Shown: positions 52,623 to 61,109, numbered from the stretch's first letter. The stretch is 61,359 nt of DNA from Chitinophagaceae bacterium UBA7600 (GCA_002478885.1 DLKC01000026.1:1-61359); one strand, 5' to 3'. Program-made: numbers and translations. The notes: generated from the letters alone by a model not told the origin.

Positions 52623-53184
52623 TTTTTTCCATACAATTTTTCAGGTTGCGCCTGCCATTCTGTATAAGGCTTCTCACCCTGTTCCAATCCATCCCCGTCA
52701 TTTCCGTTATTTCGTTGTAGCATTTATTTTCAAGATAAAACAGGCGGATGGTTTGCTTTTGATCGCTGTTCAGTTCATCGATACAATCTGACAATTTCAG
52801 AAAGTCTCTTTCTTTTTCCATCACAGCATCAAGATGCCCTAAGTCTTCCGATTGCATAAGCGATTGGTCAAATTCAACCGTGAACATCTTTTTTGCGCTC
52901 CTTAAGTGCATCAGGCAGTGATTGCGGGCCAGCACATAGAGCCAGCTTTTAAAATTACCCACTTCATGCCTGAGCAGTTTTACCAGCAACTCATGGTAAA
53001 TGTTCATAACGGCATCTTTCGATGCTTCCGGATCTTTCAGGTATTTAAGGCAAACGCCATAAACCAGGTCGGTATAACGCAGGTACAATTTTGCAAGCAC
53101 CTCCTGGCTGCCGGATTCTTTGAATGCCAGCAACAGTTCCTCATCGGTCTGAGGCAATTTCTCAATGTGCTTTACAGGAGTCAA
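52615..53184 (-). CDS. ECF-type RNA polymerase sigma factor
   Basis: 189 residues. Region 2 is at about 20-100 (LLLAFKESGSQEVLAKLYLRYTDLVYGVCLKYLKDPEASKDAVMNIYHELL, FKSWLYVLARNHCLMHLR). Region 4 is at about 130-185 (LNSDQKQTIRLFYLENKCYNEITEMTGMDWNRVRSLIQNGRRNLK), where the helix-turn-helix binds the -35 element. No extra domain is present. It is coupled by an 8-bp overlap to the membrane protein that probably controls it, so an envelope signal would release the sigma factor. The regulated genes cannot be told from the sequence. Confidence 0.9.
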   Translation of the reverse strand: MTPVKHIEKLPQTDEELLLAFKESGSQEVLAKLYLRYTDLVYGVCLKYLKDPEASKDAVMNIYHELLVKLLRHEVGNFKSWLYVLARNHCLMHLRSAKKMFTVEFDQSLMQSEDLGHLDAVMEKERDFLKLSDCIDELNSDQKQTIRLFYLENKCYNEITEMTGMDWNRVRSLIQNGRRNLKNCMEKNA

Positions 53185-53224
53185 ATTATTTTGGCCTTAT
53201 AAAAGTAATAACCTGTCAGAAGTA

Positions 53225-53812
53225 CTACCCCGCAGTATTCATATGCTCGGCTGTGGCGGCAAGCGCCTCGTAGAACACTTCCCCATACTTCCGGATGATC
53301 GCCTCTTTCAAAAAAACATACACGGGCACTTGTAGCTTCTCGCCTAACCTGCAGGCAGCTTTACAAAGATCCTGGCGGGGTTCGTAATTCACATATTCCA
53401 GGTCAGGATCCTCCTTGCTTTGCTGTATCCTGATCGGGAAGAGGTGGCAGCTGATCGGCTTTTTCCACGCAATCTTTCCATCATAATAAGCCTGCTCAAT
53501 GCCGCACTTTAAAATACCCTTCTCATCCCTGAAGCCATAGGCGCACATTTCTCCCTTTATAGTTGGGGTAACCCAACCGAAAGTGGTATCGTAAACATAC
53601 TTACCCAGTTTTTCAATGCTGGCAATACCTGCAGCTGTAAGATAGGGTTTTACGATCTCATAATTATTTATCAGTTCATCCAGTTCTTCCTTTTGCAGGG
53701 GCGCGCCGGCGTCTCCATCTTCGCAGCAGCCGCCTTTGCACTTATTCAGGTCACAAACGAATTGTTCCTCTATTACATGGTCGCTTACCAGCTTATTGTC
53801 AATCGCTATCAT
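53225..53812 (-). CDS. DUF3109 family cysteine-rich protein
   Basis: 195 residues. The N-terminal cluster FVCDLNKCKGGCCEDGDAGAPL is the DUF3109 signature; further cysteines lie in GEMCAYGFRDEKGILKCGIEQAYYDG, KPISCHLFPIRI and RQDLCKAACRLGEKL. Eight or more conserved cysteines suggest a metal or Fe-S site, as in the related YkgJ proteins. It is cytoplasmic, and its function is not known. It lies 40 bp upstream of the sigma gene on the same strand. A second cysteine-cluster gene (55090) is nearby on the other strand. Confidence 0.85.
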   Translation of the reverse strand: MIAIDNKLVSDHVIEEQFVCDLNKCKGGCCEDGDAGAPLQKEELDELINNYEIVKPYLTAAGIASIEKLGKYVYDTTFGWVTPTIKGEMCAYGFRDEKGILKCGIEQAYYDGKIAWKKPISCHLFPIRIQQSKEDPDLEYVNYEPRQDLCKAACRLGEKLQVPVYVFLKEAIIRKYGEVFYEALAATAEHMNTAG

Positions 53813-54140
53813 AAAGGTTAAACAGTTATCTTTTTAATTTTTTGTACCGGGCTCCGTCGCCGCTGGCATCCTGGTTGCGTCGCACTCTTCTACGCTACCG
53901 CTTTGAGCAGCTATCATAAAAAAGCTGGCGTCCCCCCATTCCTGATCTGCCGGTAACAATATTGTTGGTCAATGCAAGCAAGCGCTGATAAAATTACCGG
54001 TTTCCGCTATTGTTGCGAAGATAGCGTATCAATCATTTTGCAAAGCCATCTGTTATTTTCCTGATTTTTAACAGTAAGCTATCCCAGAACTTTTAACTTT
54101 ATCAGCGCACAATATTCCAATAAGAGAATTCTAATGACCT
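53813..54140. other. 328-bp divergent intergenic region
   Basis: It contains a bracket repeat (53838-53893). The rest must hold the promoters of the DUF3109 and transglutaminase-like genes; TAACTTTA near 54093 is one mismatch from the -7 consensus but lacks a partner. Confidence 0.4.
53838..53893 (+). repeat. intergenic bracket repeat
   Basis: TTTTTTGTACCGGGCTCC lies 26 bp upstream of the DUF3109 start, then CTGGCATCC and the core GTTGCGTCGCAC at 53874-53885. Confidence 0.85.
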
Positions 54141-55064
54141 ATGAGTCCGGCGGCAATTAAAAAGCATTATACGCTCACACAAACAATCATCACTCAAATA
54201 GCTGCTGTATTAATCATTATTCCGTTAGCGCCCTTTATCTGCAGGTTTATTCCGCCAGTTATGATCGATCAATGGAATATTGACCTTCTCATCGGTGTAA
54301 TCGTCGCAGTGGTTATCGTAAGAATAATGATGTGGTTGATAAAGCCTTTGATGATACCTGCCTTGTTGCTTGTTTGTATTGTATTGATCTTTAACCAATG
54401 GAACGACAAACGGGGTTATACCTTCAGCAGCATCGCTACCGGTTATAAGGTAATGGTTACACAAAACTGGCAGGTGAGGGAACAAAAGCAAACCGACCAG
54501 GTAAGCTTTAATCCCCATCTTTTTGAAAACGTACAGGAGCGGACTTCAAGACAAGTGCTGGAAAAAGTACAGTACAAAGATTCGGTCGTAAGAAACTTTT
54601 CGGTAAAGCATTCACTCGAATTCTTTGACGATTATCATTACAAATACAATGAGCTTGCCCGCTATTTCTCGCTTTTCAAATACATCAATGGCCACTTCAA
54701 ATATGTAAGCGATGCCCAACGCGATGAATATTATGCCACGCCGCGGGAAACGATTCTAAATGGACTCGGCGGCGACTGTGACGATCACAGCATTCTTATG
54801 GCGAGCTGCCTGATGAGCATTGGCGCCAAATGCAGGCTTATTATTGTTGAGGGGCATATGTACCCCGAGATCTATGCCGGCGACCGGAAAGACTTCGAGA
54901 TCATGCAGCAGGCCATCATCCATCTTTTTGGAAATGAAGGCATGAGCAAAATATACTACCATGAAAACAACGGCCAATATTGGGTAAATCTCGACTACAC
55001 TGCGCACAACCCCGGCGGGCCATACATGAATGACGCAGTAAAACTGATCATTAATATTCCCTGA
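54141..55064 (+). CDS. membrane protein with transglutaminase-like domain
   Basis: 307 residues. Two or three N-terminal membrane segments (about 12-85: IITQIAAVLIIIPLAPFICRF, LLIGVIVAVVIVRIMMWLI, PALLLVCIVLIFNQW) are followed by a soluble transglutaminase-like domain. The catalytic triad candidates are Cys213 in GLGGDCDDHSILMASCL, His near 239 in IVEGHMYPEIY and the late Asp in YWVNLDYTAHNPGG. Such domains act as cysteine peptidases or amidases, or only as binding folds. The topology would place it outside the inner membrane. YkgJ follows 25 bp later. Confidence 0.82.
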   Translation: MSPAAIKKHYTLTQTIITQIAAVLIIIPLAPFICRFIPPVMIDQWNIDLLIGVIVAVVIVRIMMWLIKPLMIPALLLVCIVLIFNQWNDKRGYTFSSIATGYKVMVTQNWQVREQKQTDQVSFNPHLFENVQERTSRQVLEKVQYKDSVVRNFSVKHSLEFFDDYHYKYNELARYFSLFKYINGHFKYVSDAQRDEYYATPRETILNGLGGDCDDHSILMASCLMSIGAKCRLIIVEGHMYPEIYAGDRKDFEIMQQAIIHLFGNEGMSKIYYHENNGQYWVNLDYTAHNPGGPYMNDAVKLIINIP

Positions 55065-55089
55065 CATATTTATTTACCTTGCGGCCAGA

Positions 55090-55593
55090 ATGCTTCAGAC
55101 TGATCTACTTATTATCGCCGAAGCCGCAACAGAAAAACATGCGGAAAATGAGTCTTTTAAATCTTTTTTAGCGCGTCACGATGCTGCCCGCATCGACGAA
55201 CTTGTTCTGGCACTTGATAAAATAACAACTGCCGGGATAGACTGCACCCAATGCGGTAACTGTTGCCGCACCCTTATGATCAACGTAGAAGAAGGTGACG
55301 CAGCCCGGCTCGCCGCTCATTTAAATATGAACATAGCCGATTTTGAAAACCGCTATGTAGAAAAATCATCGGCAGGCACCCTTGCGGTTATGAATACCAT
55401 TCCCTGTCATTTCCTGTCAGACAATAAATGCGTGGTGTATGAAGCGCGGCCCAATGAATGCCGTGAATTCCCGGGTTTACATAAGCCGGGCTTTAACGAC
55501 CGGCTTTTTGCCACGTTTATGCATTATGGCCGTTGCCCGATCATTTATAATGTTATCGAAGCCTTGAAAGTGAAGCTGGATTTTGCAGGTTAA
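55090..55593 (+). CDS. YkgJ-family cysteine cluster protein
   Basis: 167 residues. After an N-terminal helix, the YkgJ-type cluster is GIDCTQCGNCCRTLMINVEEGD (Cys52, 55, 58, 59), then IPCHFLSDNKCVVYEARPNECREFP with three more cysteines and a late HYGRCPIIY. Eight cysteines suggest a metal or Fe-S centre; the family function is not established. It lies directly downstream of the transglutaminase-like gene and is probably co-transcribed. It is related in pattern to the DUF3109 protein at 53225-53812. Confidence 0.87.
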   Translation: MLQTDLLIIAEAATEKHAENESFKSFLARHDAARIDELVLALDKITTAGIDCTQCGNCCRTLMINVEEGDAARLAAHLNMNIADFENRYVEKSSAGTLAVMNTIPCHFLSDNKCVVYEARPNECREFPGLHKPGFNDRLFATFMHYGRCPIIYNVIEALKVKLDFAG

Positions 55594-55645
55594 TGCTTAA
55601 AGCCTTATAAGTTTATCAACGAGCATTGCTGCGCAAAGCGGTACA

Positions 55646-55700
55646 GTACAGGAGTGCGACGCAACGGACGACGCTATTTGAACAAATGCCGGTCACAAAA
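55646..55700 (-). repeat. intergenic bracket repeat
   Basis: GTACAGGAGTGCGACGCAAC is at 55646-55665 and ATGCCGGTCACAAAAAA at the gene side, where it merges with the citrate synthase terminator. Confidence 0.8.
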
Positions 55701-55727
55701 AATGCTCCCGTATAAGGAGCATTAATG
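55696..55727 (-). terminator. intrinsic terminator of the citrate synthase gene
   Basis: On the minus strand AATGCTCC pairs with GGAGCATT around TTATACG and runs into a T-tract made from the A-tract of the bracket repeat. The repeat thus supplies part of the terminator. Confidence 0.75.
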
Positions 55728-55751
55728 ATTTGTATAATTGTTGTTTTCACC

Positions 55752-57074
55752 CTATTCCCATATTTGCTCTTTGCCCTCGAGCCACAGTTTAACTGCCTCT
55801 GTGGTAACGCTCTTTGGCCTTTCGAGCGGGAAGCCCAGCGCCCTGTCCCATATAAGGCTGGAGAGCACACCCAACGCACGGCTAACGGCAAACAACACGG
55901 TATAGAATTCGTATTCAACCAGGCCATAGTGCACAAGCAATGCGCCGCTATGCGCATCAACATTGGGCCATGGATTCTTGATCTTGCCGAGCGACTGCAA
56001 AATGGGTGGCACGGTCTCGTAGATCTTCCAAACGGTGTTCACCAACTTGTCGTCTGGCATGTGTTTTTTTCCAAACTCCATCTGCGCCTCAAAGCGCGGG
56101 TCGGTCTTTCTCAGCACTGCATGGCCGTAACCCGGAACAACTTTTCCTGCCGAGAGCGTCTTACGCACATACTCTGCAATTTGTTCGCTGCTCGGCTCTT
56201 CGGTTTTTAGTTCTTCCTGCATTTCGAATATCCATTTGATCACTTCCTGGTTGGCGAGGCCATGTAAAGGACCGGCGAGGCCGTTCATACCGGCAGCATA
56301 GGAAAGATAGCAGTCAGATAGTGCCGAGCCGACAAGATGGGTAGTATGTGCCGAGACATTGCCACCTTCGTGATCGGCGTGAATGGTCATATAAAGGCGC
56401 ATCAGTTCACGGAAACCATGATCATCAAAACCCATCATGTGGGCGAGGTTACCTGCCCAGTCGAGCAAACCATTCGGATGTATATGGTCGCCATTCTTAT
56501 ATTTTTTGCGGTATATGTAAGCGGCAATTCTTGGCAGGCGTGCAATAAGCACGAATGCATCGTCGAAGGTAGGCTCCCAATAATCTTTCTTATTCATGCC
56601 CTCGGCGTAAGCCTTGGAAAAATAGCTCTCGGTTTGCAAAGCCATTACGCCAACGGTGTACATGGTCATCGGGTGCGTATTAAGAGGCAATGCATCAATG
56701 GCGTCGAATACGTGATTGGGCACATGGCTGCGCCGCTGTAACACAGAGGTCACGTGGTTCACATCTTCGTCTGTCGGCAGTTCGCCGATAAGCATCAGGT
56801 AAAACAAACCTTCCGGCAAAGGTTCGCTGCCTTTTTCTGTTTTGGGTAATTTCTCTCTCAGTTCGGGGATGGAATAACCGCGAAAGCGAATGCCTTCCTG
56901 TGCATCGAGCAAACTCGTTTCTGTTACAAGCCCGGTAATTCCCCGCATTCCCTGGTATACCTGGCTTAGGGTTACCTCACCAATTTTCTTATTGCCATGC
57001 TCTTTCAGTAAATCTTTTATCCCGGCAGCGGCTGATTCTGCCTTTGCCTTAAAACGATCTTTAAGAATACCCAT
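55752..57074 (-). CDS. gltA: citrate synthase, eukaryote (mitochondrial) type
   Basis: 440 residues. The catalytic residues are His near 232 in IHADHEGGNVSAHTTHLVGS, His near 316 in VPGYGHAVLRKTDPRF and Asp near 372 in NPWPNVDAHSGALLVHYG. The stretches MNGLAGPLHGLANQEV and LIWDRALGFPLERPKS are close to mitochondrial citrate synthases as I remember them, more than to E. coli GltA. It condenses acetyl-CoA and oxaloacetate in the TCA cycle. A single gene with its own terminator and bracket repeats on both sides. Confidence 0.95.
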   Translation of the reverse strand: MGILKDRFKAKAESAAAGIKDLLKEHGNKKIGEVTLSQVYQGMRGITGLVTETSLLDAQEGIRFRGYSIPELREKLPKTEKGSEPLPEGLFYLMLIGELPTDEDVNHVTSVLQRRSHVPNHVFDAIDALPLNTHPMTMYTVGVMALQTESYFSKAYAEGMNKKDYWEPTFDDAFVLIARLPRIAAYIYRKKYKNGDHIHPNGLLDWAGNLAHMMGFDDHGFRELMRLYMTIHADHEGGNVSAHTTHLVGSALSDCYLSYAAGMNGLAGPLHGLANQEVIKWIFEMQEELKTEEPSSEQIAEYVRKTLSAGKVVPGYGHAVLRKTDPRFEAQMEFGKKHMPDDKLVNTVWKIYETVPPILQSLGKIKNPWPNVDAHSGALLVHYGLVEYEFYTVLFAVSRALGVLSSLIWDRALGFPLERPKSVTTEAVKLWLEGKEQIWE

Positions 57075-57421
57075 TTGCTTGTATTTATAGTAATTGTTTG
57101 CGCCTTGAAATCCGTGTAATCACCGGAAAAACAGTTAGCAATTCTTTGAGCCGGGCTTCGGCCCCTGACTCATCCCGGTTGCGTCGCACACTTGTACGGT
57201 TTGTTCACTTATCATCAATTTCAGCGATATCAGCATGTTGCCAGGACAATAAACAGCCTGTTATGCATTCGGGGTTATTGCGGTAAAGGTAAAACAACTT
57301 GCTTTTTAAAAACAAAACAATTGCAACATTGTTGGCAAAGTAATGATAATGGCAGATTTTCCAGGCAGGTGGCTCAACAGCCTCCGGGCACCAGGTATTA
57401 TTGTCAAAATTTTAGCCACTG
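57075..57421. other. 347-bp intergenic region
   Basis: It contains a bracket repeat (57145-57197) and presumably the citrate synthase promoter, which I cannot identify. From 57200 to 57421 no gene or repeat is recognised. Confidence 0.4.
57145..57197 (+). repeat. intergenic bracket repeat
   Basis: TTTGAGCCGGGCTTCGGCCC leads to CATCCC and the core GTTGCGTCGCAC at 57178-57189, ending ACTTGTAC. It lies 70 bp upstream of the citrate synthase start. Confidence 0.85.
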
Positions 57422-58600
57422 CTATGCAGCAAAATGTTCTGCGGGCTGTTGGGCAGGCCTTTGCTTTTTTGTATCGCGGGGCTTAAGGCCGTAAAGTATT
57501 CTTGTAACCACAAACGGCCTGATAAGAAAATGATAGATGAGAAATACGGCTCCAAAACAACAAACGACAAGCACAATAAATTTTACCGCGTCGGGCAATG
57601 GCCACTGAACCACGTAGTAGCCGGCGGCGACGATGATAGTCTGGTGCAGAATATAGAAGGGGTAAACAGCTTTGTTGGTATACCCGAGGAACCGGTTACT
57701 AAAGTTCAGGTGTTTTTTTGCAAGACCGATAAAGCCCATAATCAGAAACCAGATCTGTACAGCGTTTAGTGTACCATACGTATAAAGGCGCGCATCCTTT
57801 TGTTTGGGAAAATCGAGTGTGGCCCAATAGTTATAAAATAAAAAGCCGATGCAAACAGCCGCTATGCTGAGAAAATAATAGCTGTATTTTTCGCAGGTAT
57901 CCCAAAACCTGCCCGATGCGCTTAATATATAGCCATAGAAAAGCAAGCTGATCGAAAAGATAAACACAAACCAATCATCGAACAGGCTTTGCTGCTCCGG
58001 GTATTCGAGATACAGTGTAAAATAGTAAACGGTAAATGGAATAAACAGCAAGGCAGCCACAACCGGGTGTGATAGTTGTTCTGCCAGCCGTATCCTGAAC
58101 CTGGCGAGCCTTTTAATTTTAAAAAGAGCAAATACCGGCAGCAGTAATATACAAAAGACGAACAGGTAAACCACGAACCACATATGGCTCCAGGTAAGCG
58201 ACCCATCGGGATAAGGAACCATGTCCCAGACCGAGGGATAAAAGCTGGCATACGACATGGTGATCTTACCTTCCTGCAGCCATTCAAAATAGACCTGCAA
58301 CGGAATGGTAAAGAACATGGCAAACAGCAATGGTATAAAAAGCCGTACCACCCTTTCACCCGCAAAACTCAGTACCGACCTTTTCTTTAGCGCATAATTG
58401 ATACCCACACCAGATACAAAAAACAGCAGCGGCAAACGCCATTGATGCAGCCACCAGATAAAGCTGGTGAGCCCTTTGTATTGGGTGGGGTTTTTTATTT
58501 CCCAGCCATACATTACAAATGGCATGGCGCAATGAAAAAGTATAAGCAGGAAAAAAGCGAGTACCCTTATCCAGTCGATAAAATATTTGCGTTCGTTCAT
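57422..58600 (-). CDS. acyltransferase 3 family membrane protein
   Basis: 392 residues with about ten membrane segments. FIDWIRVLAFFLLILFHCAMPF, with a His in the first helix, is the start typical of acyltransferase-3 proteins; WRLPLLFFVSGVGINYALKKRS and MWFVVYLFVFCILLLPVFALF follow, and FLGYTNKAVYPFYILHQTIIVAAGYYV carries the late conserved His. Such inner-membrane enzymes transfer acetyl or other acyl groups to envelope glycans or lipids. The basic, glutamine-rich tail is short. It is a single gene; the donor and target are unknown. Confidence 0.87.
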   Translation of the reverse strand: MNERKYFIDWIRVLAFFLLILFHCAMPFVMYGWEIKNPTQYKGLTSFIWWLHQWRLPLLFFVSGVGINYALKKRSVLSFAGERVVRLFIPLLFAMFFTIPLQVYFEWLQEGKITMSYASFYPSVWDMVPYPDGSLTWSHMWFVVYLFVFCILLLPVFALFKIKRLARFRIRLAEQLSHPVVAALLFIPFTVYYFTLYLEYPEQQSLFDDWFVFIFSISLLFYGYILSASGRFWDTCEKYSYYFLSIAAVCIGFLFYNYWATLDFPKQKDARLYTYGTLNAVQIWFLIMGFIGLAKKHLNFSNRFLGYTNKAVYPFYILHQTIIVAAGYYVVQWPLPDAVKFIVLVVCCFGAVFLIYHFLIRPFVVTRILYGLKPRDTKKQRPAQQPAEHFAA

Positions 58601-58738
58601 GTTGTTTGTTGGTTTGAATTTTCCTGCGATGCAGGTACATACGAATGGAGCGGTTCAAATGTTACAATAATACCGGCGTACCCATACATAAGGCCCGGAA
58701 AAGATTGATTTGCCGGTAAAGCTGCTCCATCTCATGCA

Positions 58739-58800
58739 GTACAAGAGTGCGACGCAACAGGCGATGCCATAAGCACTGCGGCAGGACCCAAAAAAAATCA
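58739..58800 (-). repeat. intergenic bracket repeat
   Basis: A near-consensus copy: GTACAAGAGTGCGACGCAAC at 58739-58758, GGCGATGCCA in the middle and GGACCCAAAAAAAATC at the end, 5 bp from the LptF/G stop. Confidence 0.85.
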
Positions 58801-58804
58801 GCAA

Positions 58805-59899
58805 TTACTTAGGTGCTTTTTTGTAAACGTAGATGGCAACGAAAATGAAAATAAAATCCGGGATCCAGGCAGCGATGTAGGGTGGCAGGTTTCCTTTGGT
58901 GGAGAAGATGGTGGAGAACCGGTCCATTAAAATAAAACTCGCTGCAAGTACAATACCGATGGCGATGTGTGCGCCGCTGCCCCCACGGACTTTGCGACTG
59001 GCAATTACGGCGCCGATCATGGTGAGAATGATCACCGCGATTGGCGTTGCGATGCGGCGGTAGGTTTCCACTTCGAGCGTGTTCAGGTCTTCTGAGCCGC
59101 GCAACCTTTCGAGTTGTAAGAAACTGTAGAGCTCGGGGGTTGTCAGCTTGTCTTTGGCATATTCATCGTGACTGAGGTCAAAAGGTTTGAAGTTGAAATT
59201 CATTTGTCTTTTCTGCTGCAGGGAAACCTTCTCGTGCAGGCTGTCGATGGTGCGTTCTATGGCAGACTGCAGGATCCATTTGTTTAAACCCGTGTCCCAC
59301 CTGATCACTTCTGCACGCAGGTTGTAAATAAGGTGATTGTCTTTGATGCGATGCATAAAAAACGGGCCGCCCGATTTTGCTGATGTATCATAATTGCGCA
59401 CACCGGCATAGGTGAAAGAGTCTATTCTAAAATACATGCTGCGGTTACTGCCCTGCACCAGCGGATCGTAAGTGGAATTGCCGTTAACATAGCGCGCCTC
59501 GAATGTTGTTCTTATTTCGTTGGCTTTTGGTATAACATAGTTTGCGCCGAGCAACAATATCAGGCCCAGAAAAATACCGCCGATGAGATAAGGCCGCATC
59601 ATGCGGTTGAACCTTGTGCCGCTGGCAAGAATGGCGATGAGCTCGCTTTTCATCGCCATCTTGGAAGTAAAGAAAATAACGGCGATAAATACGAACAGGG
59701 GAAAGAGCAGCGCAATGATGTAAGGCACAAAACCGATATAGTACTGCATGATGATTTGTGTGCCGCTGAGGCCGGAAGACACAAAATCATCGGTTTTCTC
59801 GCTCACATCAACAGCCACAGCGATTACTGTAAACAGGAAAATGGAAAAGAAGAAGGTGCTGAAAAACTTCTTGAGTATATACCAGTCGATTTTCTTCAT
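58805..59899 (-). CDS. LptF/LptG family permease
   Basis: 364 residues. The opening WYILKKFFSTFFFSIFLFTVIAVAVDVSEKTDDF is typical of the YjgP/YjgQ family. Three N-terminal helices, a periplasmic beta-jellyroll (about 130-260) and three C-terminal helices (IATPIAVIILTMIGAVIASRKVRGG, IAIGIVLAASFILMDRF, IAAWIPDFIFIFVAIYVY) complete it. With LptB it would extract lipopolysaccharide from the inner membrane; LptF and LptG cannot be told apart by eye. It lies 70 bp downstream of tgt, an order I know from other Bacteroidota. Confidence 0.9.
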   Translation of the reverse strand: MKKIDWYILKKFFSTFFFSIFLFTVIAVAVDVSEKTDDFVSSGLSGTQIIMQYYIGFVPYIIALLFPLFVFIAVIFFTSKMAMKSELIAILASGTRFNRMMRPYLIGGIFLGLILLLGANYVIPKANEIRTTFEARYVNGNSTYDPLVQGSNRSMYFRIDSFTYAGVRNYDTSAKSGGPFFMHRIKDNHLIYNLRAEVIRWDTGLNKWILQSAIERTIDSLHEKVSLQQKRQMNFNFKPFDLSHDEYAKDKLTTPELYSFLQLERLRGSEDLNTLEVETYRRIATPIAVIILTMIGAVIASRKVRGGSGAHIAIGIVLAASFILMDRFSTIFSTKGNLPPYIAAWIPDFIFIFVAIYVYKKAPK

Positions 59900-59969
59900 A
59901 ATCCCTTTGTGCGTTTAGGCCGAGCTTTTGATGAAGGCCAAAAGTAGCGTAAAACTTGTTGCGAAGTTG

Positions 59970-61109
59970 TTATAAGCGTTGTTTGATTAGGGGCAGCATT
60001 TCGCTTTTCCATGCAATAAAATCGCCGGCAAGAATGTGTTTTCTTGCTTCGCCAACCAGCCACAGGTAAAAACTAAGGTTTTGCAGCGAGGCGATCTGCA
60101 ACCCCAGGATTTCATTGCCCACAAATAAATGCCTCAGGTAGGCTTTTGTATAGTAGTTGGATGATTCAGCGGGCAGTCCGTCATCTATTGCTGAAAAGTC
60201 GAGCGCCCATTTTTTGTTCTTTATATTAATCACACCTTTCGTGGTAAAGAGCATCCCATTGCGCCCATTGCGGGTAGGCATTACGCAATCGAACATATCA
60301 ATCCCCAGGCTGATGCATTCAAGAATATTCCAGGGTGTGCCAACGCCCATCAGGTAACGCGGCTTTTCGTAAGGCAGATTGTCGGTACAGAGATCGGTTA
60401 GTTCGTACATCATATGCTCGGGCTCGCCAACACTTAATCCGCCGATCGCATTGCCCGTTGCATTTTGCGAAGCAATGAATTCGCAGGAAGCTTTTCGCAG
60501 GTCGGGGAAGGTGCTGCCCTGCACGATCGGGAAAAGGTTTTGGGTGTACCCGTATTTGCCATCGGTTTCATTAAAGCGGGTGAAACAACGGCTAAGCCAG
60601 CGATGCGTTAGGTCCATGCTCTTTTTAGCGTAGGCATATTCGCTGGGATAAGGCGGGCATTCATCAAAAGCCATGATAATATCAGCACCGATGCTCCGCT
60701 GAATATCCATAACGTTCTCCGGGGTAAACAAATGCCGGCTTCCGTCTATATGGCTTTGGAACACAACGCCTTCTTCCTGTATCTTCCTGTTTTGAGCGAG
60801 CGAAAAAACCTGGTAACCGCCACTATCCGTAAGTATGGGGTTTTCCCAACCCATAAATTTGTGTACCCCGCCCGCTGCCTCGAGCACAGCCGTTGTGGGG
60901 CGCAGGTATAAATGATAGGTGTTACCGAGAATGATCTGCGCCTTTATTTCCTGCTTCAATTGAGGCTGCGTTACGGCTTTCACACTACCCACGGTACCTA
61001 CGGGCATAAAAATGGGCGTAAGTATTTCACCGTGATCCGTGCTGATCTTCCCGGCCCGTGCTTTTCCCTGTTCAACCCCGTGTTGTAATTCAAACGACAA
61101 TGCTGCCAT
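59970..61109 (-). CDS. tgt: tRNA-guanine (queuine) transglycosylase lacking the usual zinc cysteines
   Basis: 379 residues from Met at 61109; the open frame to 61235 runs through a bracket repeat. The barrel has TPIFMPVGTVGSVKAVTQPQL, LTDSGGYQVFSLA (general-base Asp near 96) and MFDCVMPTRNGRNGMLFT (nucleophile Asp near 271). It exchanges guanine 34 for a queuosine precursor in tRNA. The C-terminal zinc site of other bacterial Tgt proteins, CxCxxC, is missing: near 306-320 the sequence is IDDGLPAESSNYY with no Cys, though AYLRHL keeps the His. Confidence 0.93.
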   Translation of the reverse strand: MAALSFELQHGVEQGKARAGKISTDHGEILTPIFMPVGTVGSVKAVTQPQLKQEIKAQIILGNTYHLYLRPTTAVLEAAGGVHKFMGWENPILTDSGGYQVFSLAQNRKIQEEGVVFQSHIDGSRHLFTPENVMDIQRSIGADIIMAFDECPPYPSEYAYAKKSMDLTHRWLSRCFTRFNETDGKYGYTQNLFPIVQGSTFPDLRKASCEFIASQNATGNAIGGLSVGEPEHMMYELTDLCTDNLPYEKPRYLMGVGTPWNILECISLGIDMFDCVMPTRNGRNGMLFTTKGVINIKNKKWALDFSAIDDGLPAESSNYYTKAYLRHLFVGNEILGLQIASLQNLSFYLWLVGEARKHILAGDFIAWKSEMLPLIKQRL

